Below are positions 44,690-52,532 of a stretch of 64,000 nt of DNA, one piece after another (position 1 is the stretch's first letter; every line of letters begins with the position of its first letter). The notes beneath the pieces are model-generated. The model was not told where the DNA came from. It did no database searches and saw only the letters and a list, made by a program, of their open reading frames with translations. The stretch covers positions 13,820-77,819 of the forward strand of contig DATHZN010000070.1 of the NCBI GenBank assembly GCA_035458585.1. The letters run 5' to 3'. This DNA is from Marinobacterium_E sp035458585 (lineage in GTDB: Bacteria > Pseudomonadota > Gammaproteobacteria > Pseudomonadales > Balneatricaceae). The position numbers and the translations under genes were made by a program.

Positions 44690-44724
44690 TTGCAATGCAA
44701 CTTGCGATGCAGAAATTGCTGCAA
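44690..44724. promoter_or_regulatory. Enhancer-like dyad cluster for the sigma-54 activator
   Basis: TTGCAATGCAA (44690-44700), TTGCGATGCAG (44702-44712) and TTGCTGCAA (44716-44724) are three short dyads in a row. The left part also reads TTCTCATTTTGCAAT (44684 onward), which resembles the published Vibrio SypG site as I recall it. LuxO sites have similar TTGCA...TGCAA arms. The cluster lies 54-88 bp before the rightward promoter and about 121-155 bp before the leftward one. Confidence 0.6.
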
Positions 44725-44777
44725 CCCAATAGCGCTTTGAGCTTAATCAGATCAGAGTTTTGGGGCCTAATCTCTTG

Positions 44778-44793
44778 TGGCACAGATCATGCT
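44778..44793 (+). promoter_or_regulatory. Sigma-54 promoter candidate for the REC-PP2C gene
   Basis: TGGCAC-AGATC-ATGCT: a full -24 element and a -12 GC at exact GG-N10-GC spacing, one mismatch from TTGC. The predicted start is near 44803 and the ATG at 44824. Confidence 0.7.
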
Positions 44794-44823
44794 TAAGCCT
44801 ATCCATACCAGCCGGAGCAGTTA

Positions 44824-46473
44824 ATGAACATGCAGACTAAACCACAGCAAAAAGCCGATCCCAACAGCACAAACGTCAAACTCCCCGTAATGATCGTCGA
44901 TGATAGTGCGACGGAACGTCTGCGATTGGTGCGTCTTCTTGAATCGCTGGGCCATCCCGTTGCTCAGGCAGTTGATGGTGTAGATGCGCTGAAAAAGATG
45001 CGCGAGGCCCCCTATCAGCTGATCATTTCAGACCAGACGATGCCTAATATGGATGGCAGAGAGTTGTGTCGAGAGCTGCGCAATTCAGATGAGTTCAAAC
45101 AGCCCTATATCATTATGCTTACAGCCAACGGCGAGCATGATGACCTGGTTGCTGGCATGGAGGCTGGTGCAGACGACTTCCTGAGCAAGCCCGCTCACAA
45201 GGATGAGATGCGCGTTCGTCTGGCGGCAGGCGAGCGAATGATTCGGATGCGCAACGCCATTGAGTCACAGAATCAAACCCTACGGGCGGTACATGATCAA
45301 ACTGAACGCGAGCTTGAGTTGGCAGCAAGATTACAACAAGAGTATGTTCCGGGTGCACAATGGCTCTCTCCCACACTACAGCTCTCAACTCACTTCTCCA
45401 TGACTCGCGGCATTGGTGGCGATTCGATGGGAGTTGTTCAGCCCAGTCCTCACCAGACGTTGCTGTATCAGATTGATGTTATGGGACACGGTATCGCTTC
45501 TGCAATGCTATCGTTCACCCTTCAGAATGCCATACAGCAGATGCTGGCTCACCACATTTCACACGGTACTCTCCCACCTCTGCACCAGATCTGCCGGCGA
45601 ATGAATGAACGCTTCCCAAGCGAGCGATTCTCTGGACTCTACTTCACTATGCTCATTGCATTGATCGATGAGACCGATAATAAATTAAGTTACTGTCAGG
45701 CCGGCCATCCTCACCCTTGTGTCATTAGCCCGGAGGGCGAGATGCTGCAGATAACACGAGGGAGTTTCCCTGTGGGGCTTTTTGAGTTTGCAGATTTCGA
45801 AACGCGGACACTCCCCTTCGTACCCGGCAGTTTACTGATGCTTAGCAGTGATGGTCTATTTGACGTGACTTCACCAAGAGGCGAAACACTCGGTCGCCAG
45901 GCTATAGAGAAACTCCTTGCAGAGAATATTTCCCTGGACAGCGAAAGTTTGATCCAGAAGATTTTAACTGCTAAAGATAATTGGCAAAGCACGCAAGCGC
46001 TCCCAGATGATGTATCCGTGCTGCTACTGAAGCGCTCAGTATCAGGCCAGGTAACCCCCGCGATAGAGCGACCTCTGATCCTTACGATCAAGCCGACGGG
46101 AGCGGATGTCAGCCTGGCGATCGAGAGTGTCGAGGCACACCTGAAGCTACTGTCGATAGATGAGGTGCTGATAGCCCGCATTCAGACAACCGTCGCCGAG
46201 CTTCTAAATAACTACGTTGAGCACGCAAATTGGGAATCTATAGGGCCTGCACCCTACATAGAGATGGTCATCAAAACTGATGGCAACCGCATTGAAGTAC
46301 TCATATCTGAGTACACCTCTCCGATTCCGCATCTATGTCCACCCAGACCCATGGACCTTACCTCGGAATCGGGGCGCGGCTACCACATCCTGCTTAACTG
46401 GGTAGATAGTATCCAGACATTTGCCGCGAATGGTAAAAATAGCTGGCGATTAGAGTACAAAAACAGCAAGTGA
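44824..46473 (+). CDS. Response regulator with PP2C phosphatase and anti-sigma-type kinase domains (HsbR/SypE-like)
   Basis: 549 aa. The receiver (20-140) has Asp70 in LIISDQTMPN. A coil (about 145-180) leads to a SpoIIE-like PP2C phosphatase (about 185-405) with GGDSMG, DVMGHGIASAM, LSSDGLFDV and LPDDVSVLL. The C-terminal HATPase domain (about 415-549) is of the anti-sigma serine kinase type, with VAELLNNYVEHAN and SESGRGYHIL. One protein can therefore both phosphorylate and dephosphorylate a STAS partner under receiver control. The STAS gene is 119 bp downstream. The domain order is that of Pseudomonas HsbR; Vibrio SypE has the same parts in another order. Confidence 0.93.
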   Translation: MNMQTKPQQKADPNSTNVKLPVMIVDDSATERLRLVRLLESLGHPVAQAVDGVDALKKMREAPYQLIISDQTMPNMDGRELCRELRNSDEFKQPYIIMLTANGEHDDLVAGMEAGADDFLSKPAHKDEMRVRLAAGERMIRMRNAIESQNQTLRAVHDQTERELELAARLQQEYVPGAQWLSPTLQLSTHFSMTRGIGGDSMGVVQPSPHQTLLYQIDVMGHGIASAMLSFTLQNAIQQMLAHHISHGTLPPLHQICRRMNERFPSERFSGLYFTMLIALIDETDNKLSYCQAGHPHPCVISPEGEMLQITRGSFPVGLFEFADFETRTLPFVPGSLLMLSSDGLFDVTSPRGETLGRQAIEKLLAENISLDSESLIQKILTAKDNWQSTQALPDDVSVLLLKRSVSGQVTPAIERPLILTIKPTGADVSLAIESVEAHLKLLSIDEVLIARIQTTVAELLNNYVEHANWESIGPAPYIEMVIKTDGNRIEVLISEYTSPIPHLCPPRPMDLTSESGRGYHILLNWVDSIQTFAANGKNSWRLEYKNSK

Positions 46474-46480
46474 CTGATAG

Positions 46481-46496
46481 TGGCATAACAATTGCT
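46481..46496 (+). promoter_or_regulatory. Sigma-54 promoter candidate for the STAS gene
   Basis: TGGCAT-AACAA-TTGCT matches the consensus TGGCAY-N5-TTGCW fully, with GG-N10-GC exact. It starts 7 bp after the REC-PP2C stop. The predicted start is near 46507, leaving about 85 nt of leader before the ATG at 46593. I saw no close copy of the enhancer dyads nearby. Confidence 0.75.
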
Positions 46497-46592
46497 AAAT
46501 AACTAGTAAGCGAAAGTGATTGATCAAGGGTCCTAGAGACAGATTAGGCTCTTCACAATAGACCGAGTTCATTTTAAAAGTAGAGGTGTCAA

Positions 46593-46934
46593 ATGTCGGT
46601 AAGTGTAAGTTCATACGGTGAAGCCGAGGTGGTTCACCTTCCCGAAAAGCTGACGATGTCAAACGCAGCCGAGATTAAGAACTCCTTCAATGAGATGCTT
46701 GAAGCAGGGCATCATCGACTGGTAGTGGATATGGCAGGCGTCAACTTCACCGATTCGAGTGGTCTGGCAGTGCTGGTCGCACTCTACAAAGGAATCGGCG
46801 CCAAAAACGGTCGAGTGGTCCTGCTGTCACCCCAAGCGAGTGTACAGTCATTGCTTGAGCTCACTCGACTCCAAGAGCTGTTTGAGATCTACCAAGATCC
46901 TCGAGCAGCTATTGATCGCGTCATAGCCGCGTAG
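46593..46934 (+). CDS. STAS-domain anti-sigma-factor antagonist (HsbA/SypA-like)
   Basis: 113 aa, STAS domain only. The phosphorylation loop is NFTDSSGLAVLVAL, with Ser56 at the position used in SpoIIAA-type proteins and, as I recall, in Vibrio SypA. Its phosphorylation state would be set by the upstream PP2C/kinase protein. In Pseudomonas the equivalent HsbA frees an anti-sigma factor or docks on a diguanylate cyclase; in Vibrio SypA promotes biofilm formation. It is 6 bp before the next gene and behind its own sigma-54 promoter candidate. Confidence 0.93.
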   Translation: MSVSVSSYGEAEVVHLPEKLTMSNAAEIKNSFNEMLEAGHHRLVVDMAGVNFTDSSGLAVLVALYKGIGAKNGRVVLLSPQASVQSLLELTRLQELFEIYQDPRAAIDRVIAA

Positions 46935-46940
46935 AACTCG

Positions 46941-47555
46941 GTGCTCACGCACAACGCTCACCAGAATAAGTTGCTAGAGCAGCTGCAGTCTGCTCTCAGC
47001 CTTCACTTGCAGGCAGTGTGCGTCGGGAGTAGTGGAGATATGCGTGGAGCTCTGCTTGCCTACAAGGCTGCAGCTCACCTCGTTGGCCTTCACGATTTAC
47101 CAACCCAAACCAGCGATGTTCTGAACGGCATTACTTGTGCGACAGACGAGAGAGTCGTCCCTGAGTTACGAGCCCTGTACATCGGTATTCAGCGCGTAGC
47201 CACCGATAATGCTAATCTGGAGTGGCATGATCAGCAGCTTGCTTTAATCCTTGAGCTACGAAGCGCTCTGAGAAAAGCAAAACTCAAAAACGGTCTAGCC
47301 TACCTAGTCAGTCCAAGATCCTGGCATAAACGGCAACGCCGGTTGCTACTGAATAGAACCGAACTCATTCTTCCACTTATTCTGTTTTCCACATCAGTAG
47401 AGAGCGAGCGGGCGTTGCGCAGCGCCCTGAAGACGGACTGTTCCACGCCGATATGCCTTGCATTCTATCAGCTACTGCATGGCAATCTCTCGCCACGCAC
47501 CCACTATCAGAGGGCAAACATGCCCTCCTCGTCAATACTCGAACTCACAAGCTGA
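46941..47555 (+). CDS. Hypothetical 204-aa protein of the polysaccharide module
   Basis: Unrecognised, starting at GTG 46941, 6 bp after the STAS stop and so co-transcribed. It is mostly helical (NKLLEQLQSALSLHLQAV, QQLALILELRSALRKAK), soluble, with a basic middle (SPRSWHKRQRRLLLNR). Its 3' part contains CTGCATGGCAA (47475-47485), a reverse-orientation near-copy of the enhancer dyads, upstream of the next sigma-54 promoter. Position suggests a partner of the STAS protein or the glycosyltransferase. Confidence 0.65.
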   Translation: MLTHNAHQNKLLEQLQSALSLHLQAVCVGSSGDMRGALLAYKAAAHLVGLHDLPTQTSDVLNGITCATDERVVPELRALYIGIQRVATDNANLEWHDQQLALILELRSALRKAKLKNGLAYLVSPRSWHKRQRRLLLNRTELILPLILFSTSVESERALRSALKTDCSTPICLAFYQLLHGNLSPRTHYQRANMPSSSILELTS

Positions 47556-47591
47556 TCCGCTGACAACAAATGTAATCGCATGCCAAAGCAT

Positions 47592-47607
47592 TGGCACAGG
47601 ATATGCA
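47592..47607 (+). promoter_or_regulatory. Sigma-54 promoter candidate for the glycosyltransferase operon
   Basis: TGGCAC-AGGAT-ATGCA: same form as the promoter at 44778, with GG-N10-GC exact. The predicted start is near 47617, which places the glycosyltransferase start at the ATG at 47640 and not at 47580. A possible enhancer half (reverse TTGCCATGCAG) lies at 47475-47485. Confidence 0.7.
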
Positions 47608-47639
47608 AAGGTATCAACAAACCAGTCAAGCGTGAGCAT

Positions 47640-49127
47640 ATGAACACTCCAATAACGGCAAAACTAAGCGTCTTTGATATACAACAGATCTCTGTACCTA
47701 GGTTGCAACAGGCCGGTATTGCCTTCAACTGCCCAGACCGGGGGACTATAAGTAACTGGATCGCTCGCGCACTCCTAACGCCGGGTAATCAGACTTTGGT
47801 ATTTGCCGACAGCCTTTCGCTTCTGAGGGTTCAGGCTGATTCACTGGCTATGGAGATGCTTAAGCATGCTGATCTGGTAATACCCCGCGGACGATCGCTG
47901 CGCACACAGCTGCGTGGCTTAGGACGTGCAGGAAGGGGTGATATTGATACCTCCCACCTCTATGATGAGCTATTCATGGAGATTGAGCATCGGCAGCTAC
48001 ATCTCTGTCTGCTCGCCTCTAATGCCAGTGAAGCACAGAGAGTCGAACGTGCTTTGCTGCAACACTACCCATCACTCACTTACAGCATCCATATACTCGA
48101 AGAACGCTATCGATTCAGTACTGCAGAGATGGCAGCTAGCATGAGAGAACGCGGTGTTAGGGTAATCCTCAGTCTGCTGGAGAGCCCACAACAGGAACGT
48201 GTATTGTCGCGTCTTAACAGATACCTTAATGACTCTCTGCTGATTGGTCTTGGCTCCGGTCTGGCCGACTCTTTATTTGGTCTTCGCCCCGATCAGCCGA
48301 TGCAATTGCAACAGCTCAAACTTTGGTTTCGCCAACGTCGACACTCGATTTTACTTCGCCCCCAACACTGGCTGGGACTCCTATGCAATTTACTGTTGGG
48401 ACCGTTTAATAACTCAGAGCACGGGTTGCCCCTCAATAGCTCGCTTAACCGCTCAGGTTGGCGCACGCGTCAGTTACGCGCCGCTATATTCCTCAAGGCG
48501 ATGAGCTTCAGAGGGCGGCGTCAATTGGGTGTCCTGTTTAAACGCCTACTAGACCTGATCGGCGTCGGCACTGGCATGCTACTTTTATCACCACTTTTGC
48601 TATTCGTCGCTCTGGTAATCAAACTGACCTCTAAGGGGCCCGTATTTTACTCACAGATCCGCGTTGGCCTTAATGGTAGACACTTTCGAATGTGGAAGTT
48701 CCGATCAATGTACACCGACGCCGACAAACGCAAAGCTGAACTTGAGGCGCAGAATGAGATGGCGGGAGGGGTGCTGTTTAAGATGAAGAGAGATCCCCGT
48801 ATTACCCCTATCGGACGTATTATTCGGCGTTTGTCGATTGACGAATTACCACAACTTTTCAATGTTCTAACTGGCGAGATGTCACTTGTTGGCCCAAGGC
48901 CTGCCCTACCCCAAGAGGTTGAGGCCTACCCTGTACTCGCACGGGCTCGGCTGGAGGTTAAACCCGGACTAACTGGCCTGTGGCAAATCTCAGGGCGTTC
49001 AGATCTACCCTTCGATAAGCAAGTGCTTCTGGACACAGCCTACGTCCACACCCAGTCAACAACCAACGATATCAAATTAATTGCTAAGACGATCCCGGCA
49101 GTCATCAGCGGCAAAGGAGCATACTGA
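47640..49127 (+). CDS. WecG-like glycosyltransferase fused to polyprenyl-phosphate sugar transferase
   Basis: 495 aa from ATG 47640; an upstream in-frame ATG at 47580 is rejected because it precedes the predicted transcription start. Residues about 1-230 resemble WecG/TagA/CpsF transferases (ADSLSLLRVQADSLAMEML, then ADLVIPRGRSL). Residues about 295-495 are a WcaJ/PglC-type bacterial sugar transferase with one membrane hairpin: FKRLLDLIGVGTGMLLL, MWKFRSMYTDAD, RRLSIDELPQLFNVL, GEMSLVGPRPALP and PGLTGLWQISGRS. It would load the first sugar-phosphate on undecaprenyl phosphate and may add the second. The fusion is unusual. AAGGAG of the next gene overlaps its 3' end. Confidence 0.88.
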   Translation: MNTPITAKLSVFDIQQISVPRLQQAGIAFNCPDRGTISNWIARALLTPGNQTLVFADSLSLLRVQADSLAMEMLKHADLVIPRGRSLRTQLRGLGRAGRGDIDTSHLYDELFMEIEHRQLHLCLLASNASEAQRVERALLQHYPSLTYSIHILEERYRFSTAEMAASMRERGVRVILSLLESPQQERVLSRLNRYLNDSLLIGLGSGLADSLFGLRPDQPMQLQQLKLWFRQRRHSILLRPQHWLGLLCNLLLGPFNNSEHGLPLNSSLNRSGWRTRQLRAAIFLKAMSFRGRRQLGVLFKRLLDLIGVGTGMLLLSPLLLFVALVIKLTSKGPVFYSQIRVGLNGRHFRMWKFRSMYTDADKRKAELEAQNEMAGGVLFKMKRDPRITPIGRIIRRLSIDELPQLFNVLTGEMSLVGPRPALPQEVEAYPVLARARLEVKPGLTGLWQISGRSDLPFDKQVLLDTAYVHTQSTTNDIKLIAKTIPAVISGKGAY

Positions 49128-49128
49128 G

Positions 49129-50484
49129 ATGAGTAACGATAAATCAGCCATCCTCTTTGTAGATCGTAAAGGAGAGGAGTTGGCTCCGCTCAATGAGCAG
49201 TACTCGCCAGCGCTGCTTCCGATTGCTGGTAAATGCCCGCTGGAATTCTGGTTTGAGTATCTCTGTGAGCAGAAGATCAAGCGGGTTTTTCTTTTCGTAG
49301 GGGGCCATAGTAGCGCTATAAAAGAGCGCTTCCCTTCCGGCGAGCACTGGGGGCTCGAGCTGACTTATCTACTCTCCAGAGGGGAGGAGCTGCCGCGTGA
49401 TCTGATATCACGTCATGCCAATCAGCTACCCAGAGAGTATTTGGCGGCCCGGGCTGACGTTGTGCCTCAACCCCGTAACGATGGCTCACTCGCCAACTGC
49501 TTATCAATTACCCAGACAGGTACAACAGAACTTCTCGAGAAGTTGTACTGGCCCAACCTAAAAAATGGGGCTAATACCTCACAACTGCTTATCAGTTTAG
49601 AGGGGTATGCAAAAGTAACGACGGAGATACTTCAGTCGCGCTACTGGTGTTGCACACCCCGCGGCCTGATGCTTGACGATCACAAATGGACGGCAACTCC
49701 GGAGTTCTCGACCGAACGAGTCGACAGTGTAGATGGCACTCTCTATGTGGGTCGCGAGTCAGTTGTCGATCGGGCTGCAAGTCTTCACGGCAGCGTCAGC
49801 ATTGAGTCCAACTGCTTTGTGGATAGAGGCGCAACGCTTACCAATGCACTTATTCTGCCGGGAACCTATATTGGGCAGAATGTAAGCGTTGAGAACGCGC
49901 TTGTATCGGGTAGTCTGTTGATTGATCTTAAACAGGGTGTAGCTCAGCAGATCGGCGACCCAGCCCTACTCTCCCCAATTGATATGAACGCAGCCATAAC
50001 CCGCACTCACAATACCGAGCGATTCGCTGCTGCACTGCTGATGCTATTGAGTGCCTGGTTTGTTCTACCCATCGCTTTTATGTTTAAAGGCAAGGGTGAA
50101 GCATTTTTATCACGGGAGCTGCGCTACTCGAACCGCGGATCACGTCAGCACGCGATTGAGTTGGAACACCTGCGCTTCAATACCGGTTGGTGCGGTCTTA
50201 ACCGCTGGCCACAACTGATTCACGTCATCGACGGAGATCTGAAACTGTTCGGTACTCCAGTTGAAACCCCTGATAAGCGACCAGCGCAGGATCTTCCGCT
50301 CGCCCAGGGGGTACTTACGCCTCAAGACCTGTACCCGAACCACCCCTTTGATGCGGTTGAACTACAACTCTGGGGTTTAGATCTGGCAACAACACAACAG
50401 GGTTTTTTCGGAACCACGGGTCGGGCTATAAAAGCTATTATCAGAAACTGCTTTAGTCGGAATTCAAAAGCAGCTGTCAGCTGA
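49129..50484 (+). CDS. Nucleotidyltransferase-like protein with beta-helix repeats and transferase-like tail
   Basis: 451 aa from ATG 49129, one base after the preceding TGA, with AAGGAG upstream. Residues about 1-200 resemble sugar-nucleotide pyrophosphorylases (ALLPIAGKCPLEFWFEYLCE, then KRVFLFVGGH), but the classic GxGTR loop is not seen, so activity is doubtful. Residues about 215-295 look like left-handed beta-helix hexapeptide repeats (VDRGATLTNALILPGTYIG). A transmembrane helix at about 312-330 is followed by a tail, RWPQLIHVIDGDLKLFGTP, which echoes the ELPQLxNVLxGxMSLVGPRP motif of sugar transferases. It is probably an accessory to the preceding enzyme in polysaccharide assembly. Confidence 0.75.
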   Translation: MSNDKSAILFVDRKGEELAPLNEQYSPALLPIAGKCPLEFWFEYLCEQKIKRVFLFVGGHSSAIKERFPSGEHWGLELTYLLSRGEELPRDLISRHANQLPREYLAARADVVPQPRNDGSLANCLSITQTGTTELLEKLYWPNLKNGANTSQLLISLEGYAKVTTEILQSRYWCCTPRGLMLDDHKWTATPEFSTERVDSVDGTLYVGRESVVDRAASLHGSVSIESNCFVDRGATLTNALILPGTYIGQNVSVENALVSGSLLIDLKQGVAQQIGDPALLSPIDMNAAITRTHNTERFAAALLMLLSAWFVLPIAFMFKGKGEAFLSRELRYSNRGSRQHAIELEHLRFNTGWCGLNRWPQLIHVIDGDLKLFGTPVETPDKRPAQDLPLAQGVLTPQDLYPNHPFDAVELQLWGLDLATTQQGFFGTTGRAIKAIIRNCFSRNSKAAVS

Positions 50485-50558
50485 CACAGATCAGGCAGCT
50501 ATAGGATAAATGCACTAAACTGTATTAGTTATCAAGCTAGTCATGTGTGGTAATCCAA

Positions 50559-52532
50559 ATGCTGCGTGGCCTTTTGTTCATCTTTGTGCTGGCCCTGCCG
50601 CTGGTCAGTACTAAGGCTGTTGCGACGGGTCGCATCCTCATACTGAACGGCTATATTGATGGGCTCCCTTTTCCACGACGAATAAAAGACAGTGTGCGGG
50701 ATTTGCTCGAGCAGAAAGTCCCAGGCGTAGCCGTTCACTCACAGTCGCTGGACATCTACCGTCCACAGTCTGAAGCCTACAAGCAGCTTTTGGTTGACCT
50801 GATTACCCTGACCTATAGGGACCAGATCGACCTGATCATCGCACTGGACGGTAATGCCTTCGAGTTTTACCGCGAGCGCCTTGCACCGGTTTTTGAGGAT
50901 GTGCCGATCATTTTCATGAACGACAGAAGCGAGCTGCCGCTGCTAAGCGCGAATGAATACAGCCTCTTGATTCGCCCCAATTTACGAGAGTCACTGCGCA
51001 TTGCACGCTATTATGTACCCAATCTGCAGCGCCTCTTCCTCGTTGGTGACAACTACAACGAGAATTTAGCTGCTAACGCGCTCGACGGACTCACCGCTGA
51101 CTTGGAACTGATCAATCTCGGTAACCTCAGTTTGGAACAGATGCGTGCTCAAATCACTGAACTTGGCGAGGGTGACCTGCTCTTCTTTCAGTTGTTGTTT
51201 GCGGATGGCGAGGGCCAGCCGATGGTACCCCCGGTTCGCTATGTCAAGGAGTTCTCTGAACTGAGCCCGGTGCCGATGTTGTGCATGTATGCCAACTTTA
51301 TTGAAGCCGGTTGCCTAGGCGGCTCGGTATCCAGTCCGATCGACCAAGCAAAAGCCATCACTGAGGCTGTACAGACCTTCGCCTTTGACGCGGTAACGCT
51401 TCCCGGATCGCACTGGGAGCGCCTGCCGGCCCCACCCACTGGACGTATCCTTCGGCGCTTTGCATCACAGTCTCTGGTTGATTATGCCAAGCTTGATCGC
51501 TTCGCGCTGGACACGCGAGAGCTCTCGGGGGTTACGTACATTAATAAGCCTGAGCCTTTCTATCAGGGGTACGCGAGGGAGCTGACTATATTTGCAGGTA
51601 TAGGGCTGGTCGTCTTTATTATGCTTGCATCATATCTCTGGATTTTACGCCGCCAGCGTAACCTTCTTCATCGTTTTGCCTCGCTGACTGACAATGCACC
51701 AACCGGTATATTTTGGCTCGATGGACAACTGCAGCAGTGGCATCATAACGAACGAATCGAGCAGTGGGCACAGGAGCTCAACAAAACCGTTGAGGAGGTC
51801 AGAGAGGCTGCTCTGCTTCACCAACGGACAGGCTCAAGTCATAACAGCCCTGATTTTGCGATCAACGATGGTAGCGTCGAGCGCTACTTTAAAGTGCGTG
51901 CAACCGAGTACGACTCCCACCCCGAGATTCTGCTGCTTGAGGACACGACAGAACTTCATCAATACCAGCGCCGTCTCAAAGAACAGGCGATGGTGGACGA
52001 TCTAACCGGACTAGCCAATAGGCGCACACTCAATCTAGCCTTGGAACGATGGACCGCATCAAACTTGCGGGACTCGAGCCCCTTCGCTGTGATGCTTTTC
52101 GATCTGGATGGCTTTAAACCGATCAACGACAAGCACGGTCACGCTGCCGGGGATCAGGTTTTGCGCGAGATCGGCCGCCGACTGACCTCCCGAGCGCGCC
52201 AGAGCGACCTTGTGGGTCGACTTGGAGGTGATGAGTTTCTCCTTCTTGCCTCGGGTATCTCTGAGATTACCGAGTGTGCACGGCTGAGTGAACAGTTCCT
52301 GGGCATTATTCGCGAGCCAATTGCTTATAGCGTCGATGGGCGAGCGAAAACTTTAACTGTTGATGCGAGCATCGGTGTGGCGCTCTGCCCCGAGCACGCC
52401 ACGAACAGTGAGCTTCTGCTACTCTATGCTGATCGGGCGATGTACAGTGCCAAACAGGATTTGAACAGCAACTGGAAGGTCTACCATACGACTGATACGA
52501 ACTCAGATATCGAGCCCAAGGGCTTGTCGTAG
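50559..52532 (+). CDS. Membrane diguanylate cyclase with periplasmic ABC-binding-like sensor
   Basis: 657 aa from ATG 50559 (an in-frame GTG lies at 50547). The signal sequence is LRGLLFIFVLALPLV. A periplasmic domain (about 25-330) resembles ABC_sub_bind-type sensors (ILILNGYIDGLPFPRR, IIFMNDRSELPLL). A transmembrane helix follows at about 345-367, then PAS (about 375-480) and GGDEF (490-650). GGDEF at 556-560 is intact, with RQSD five residues upstream as inhibitory site. It should make c-di-GMP in response to a periplasmic small molecule. It closes the polysaccharide module and overlaps the opposing trehalase gene by 30 bp. Confidence 0.92.
   Translation: MLRGLLFIFVLALPLVSTKAVATGRILILNGYIDGLPFPRRIKDSVRDLLEQKVPGVAVHSQSLDIYRPQSEAYKQLLVDLITLTYRDQIDLIIALDGNAFEFYRERLAPVFEDVPIIFMNDRSELPLLSANEYSLLIRPNLRESLRIARYYVPNLQRLFLVGDNYNENLAANALDGLTADLELINLGNLSLEQMRAQITELGEGDLLFFQLLFADGEGQPMVPPVRYVKEFSELSPVPMLCMYANFIEAGCLGGSVSSPIDQAKAITEAVQTFAFDAVTLPGSHWERLPAPPTGRILRRFASQSLVDYAKLDRFALDTRELSGVTYINKPEPFYQGYARELTIFAGIGLVVFIMLASYLWILRRQRNLLHRFASLTDNAPTGIFWLDGQLQQWHHNERIEQWAQELNKTVEEVREAALLHQRTGSSHNSPDFAINDGSVERYFKVRATEYDSHPEILLLEDTTELHQYQRRLKEQAMVDDLTGLANRRTLNLALERWTASNLRDSSPFAVMLFDLDGFKPINDKHGHAAGDQVLREIGRRLTSRARQSDLVGRLGGDEFLLLASGISEITECARLSEQFLGIIREPIAYSVDGRAKTLTVDASIGVALCPEHATNSELLLLYADRAMYSAKQDLNSNWKVYHTTDTNSDIEPKGLS

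Larger units (their letters stand above)
44482..44823. promoter_or_regulatory. Divergent control region of the sigma-54 polysaccharide module
   Basis: 342 bp between the HPt gene (leftward) and the REC-PP2C gene (rightward). It holds two opposed sigma-54 promoter candidates (44554-44569 minus, 44778-44793 plus) with a cluster of TTGC/TGCA dyads between them (44690-44724). This is the usual geometry for one enhancer serving two bEBP-dependent promoters. Confidence 0.7.

Noticed and set aside
44482..44823. Qrr-type small RNA next to the LuxO-like gene
   Set aside because: Qrr RNAs lie next to luxO in vibrios, but here the sigma-54 promoters lead directly into protein genes and no Qrr-like hairpin with a terminator is seen.
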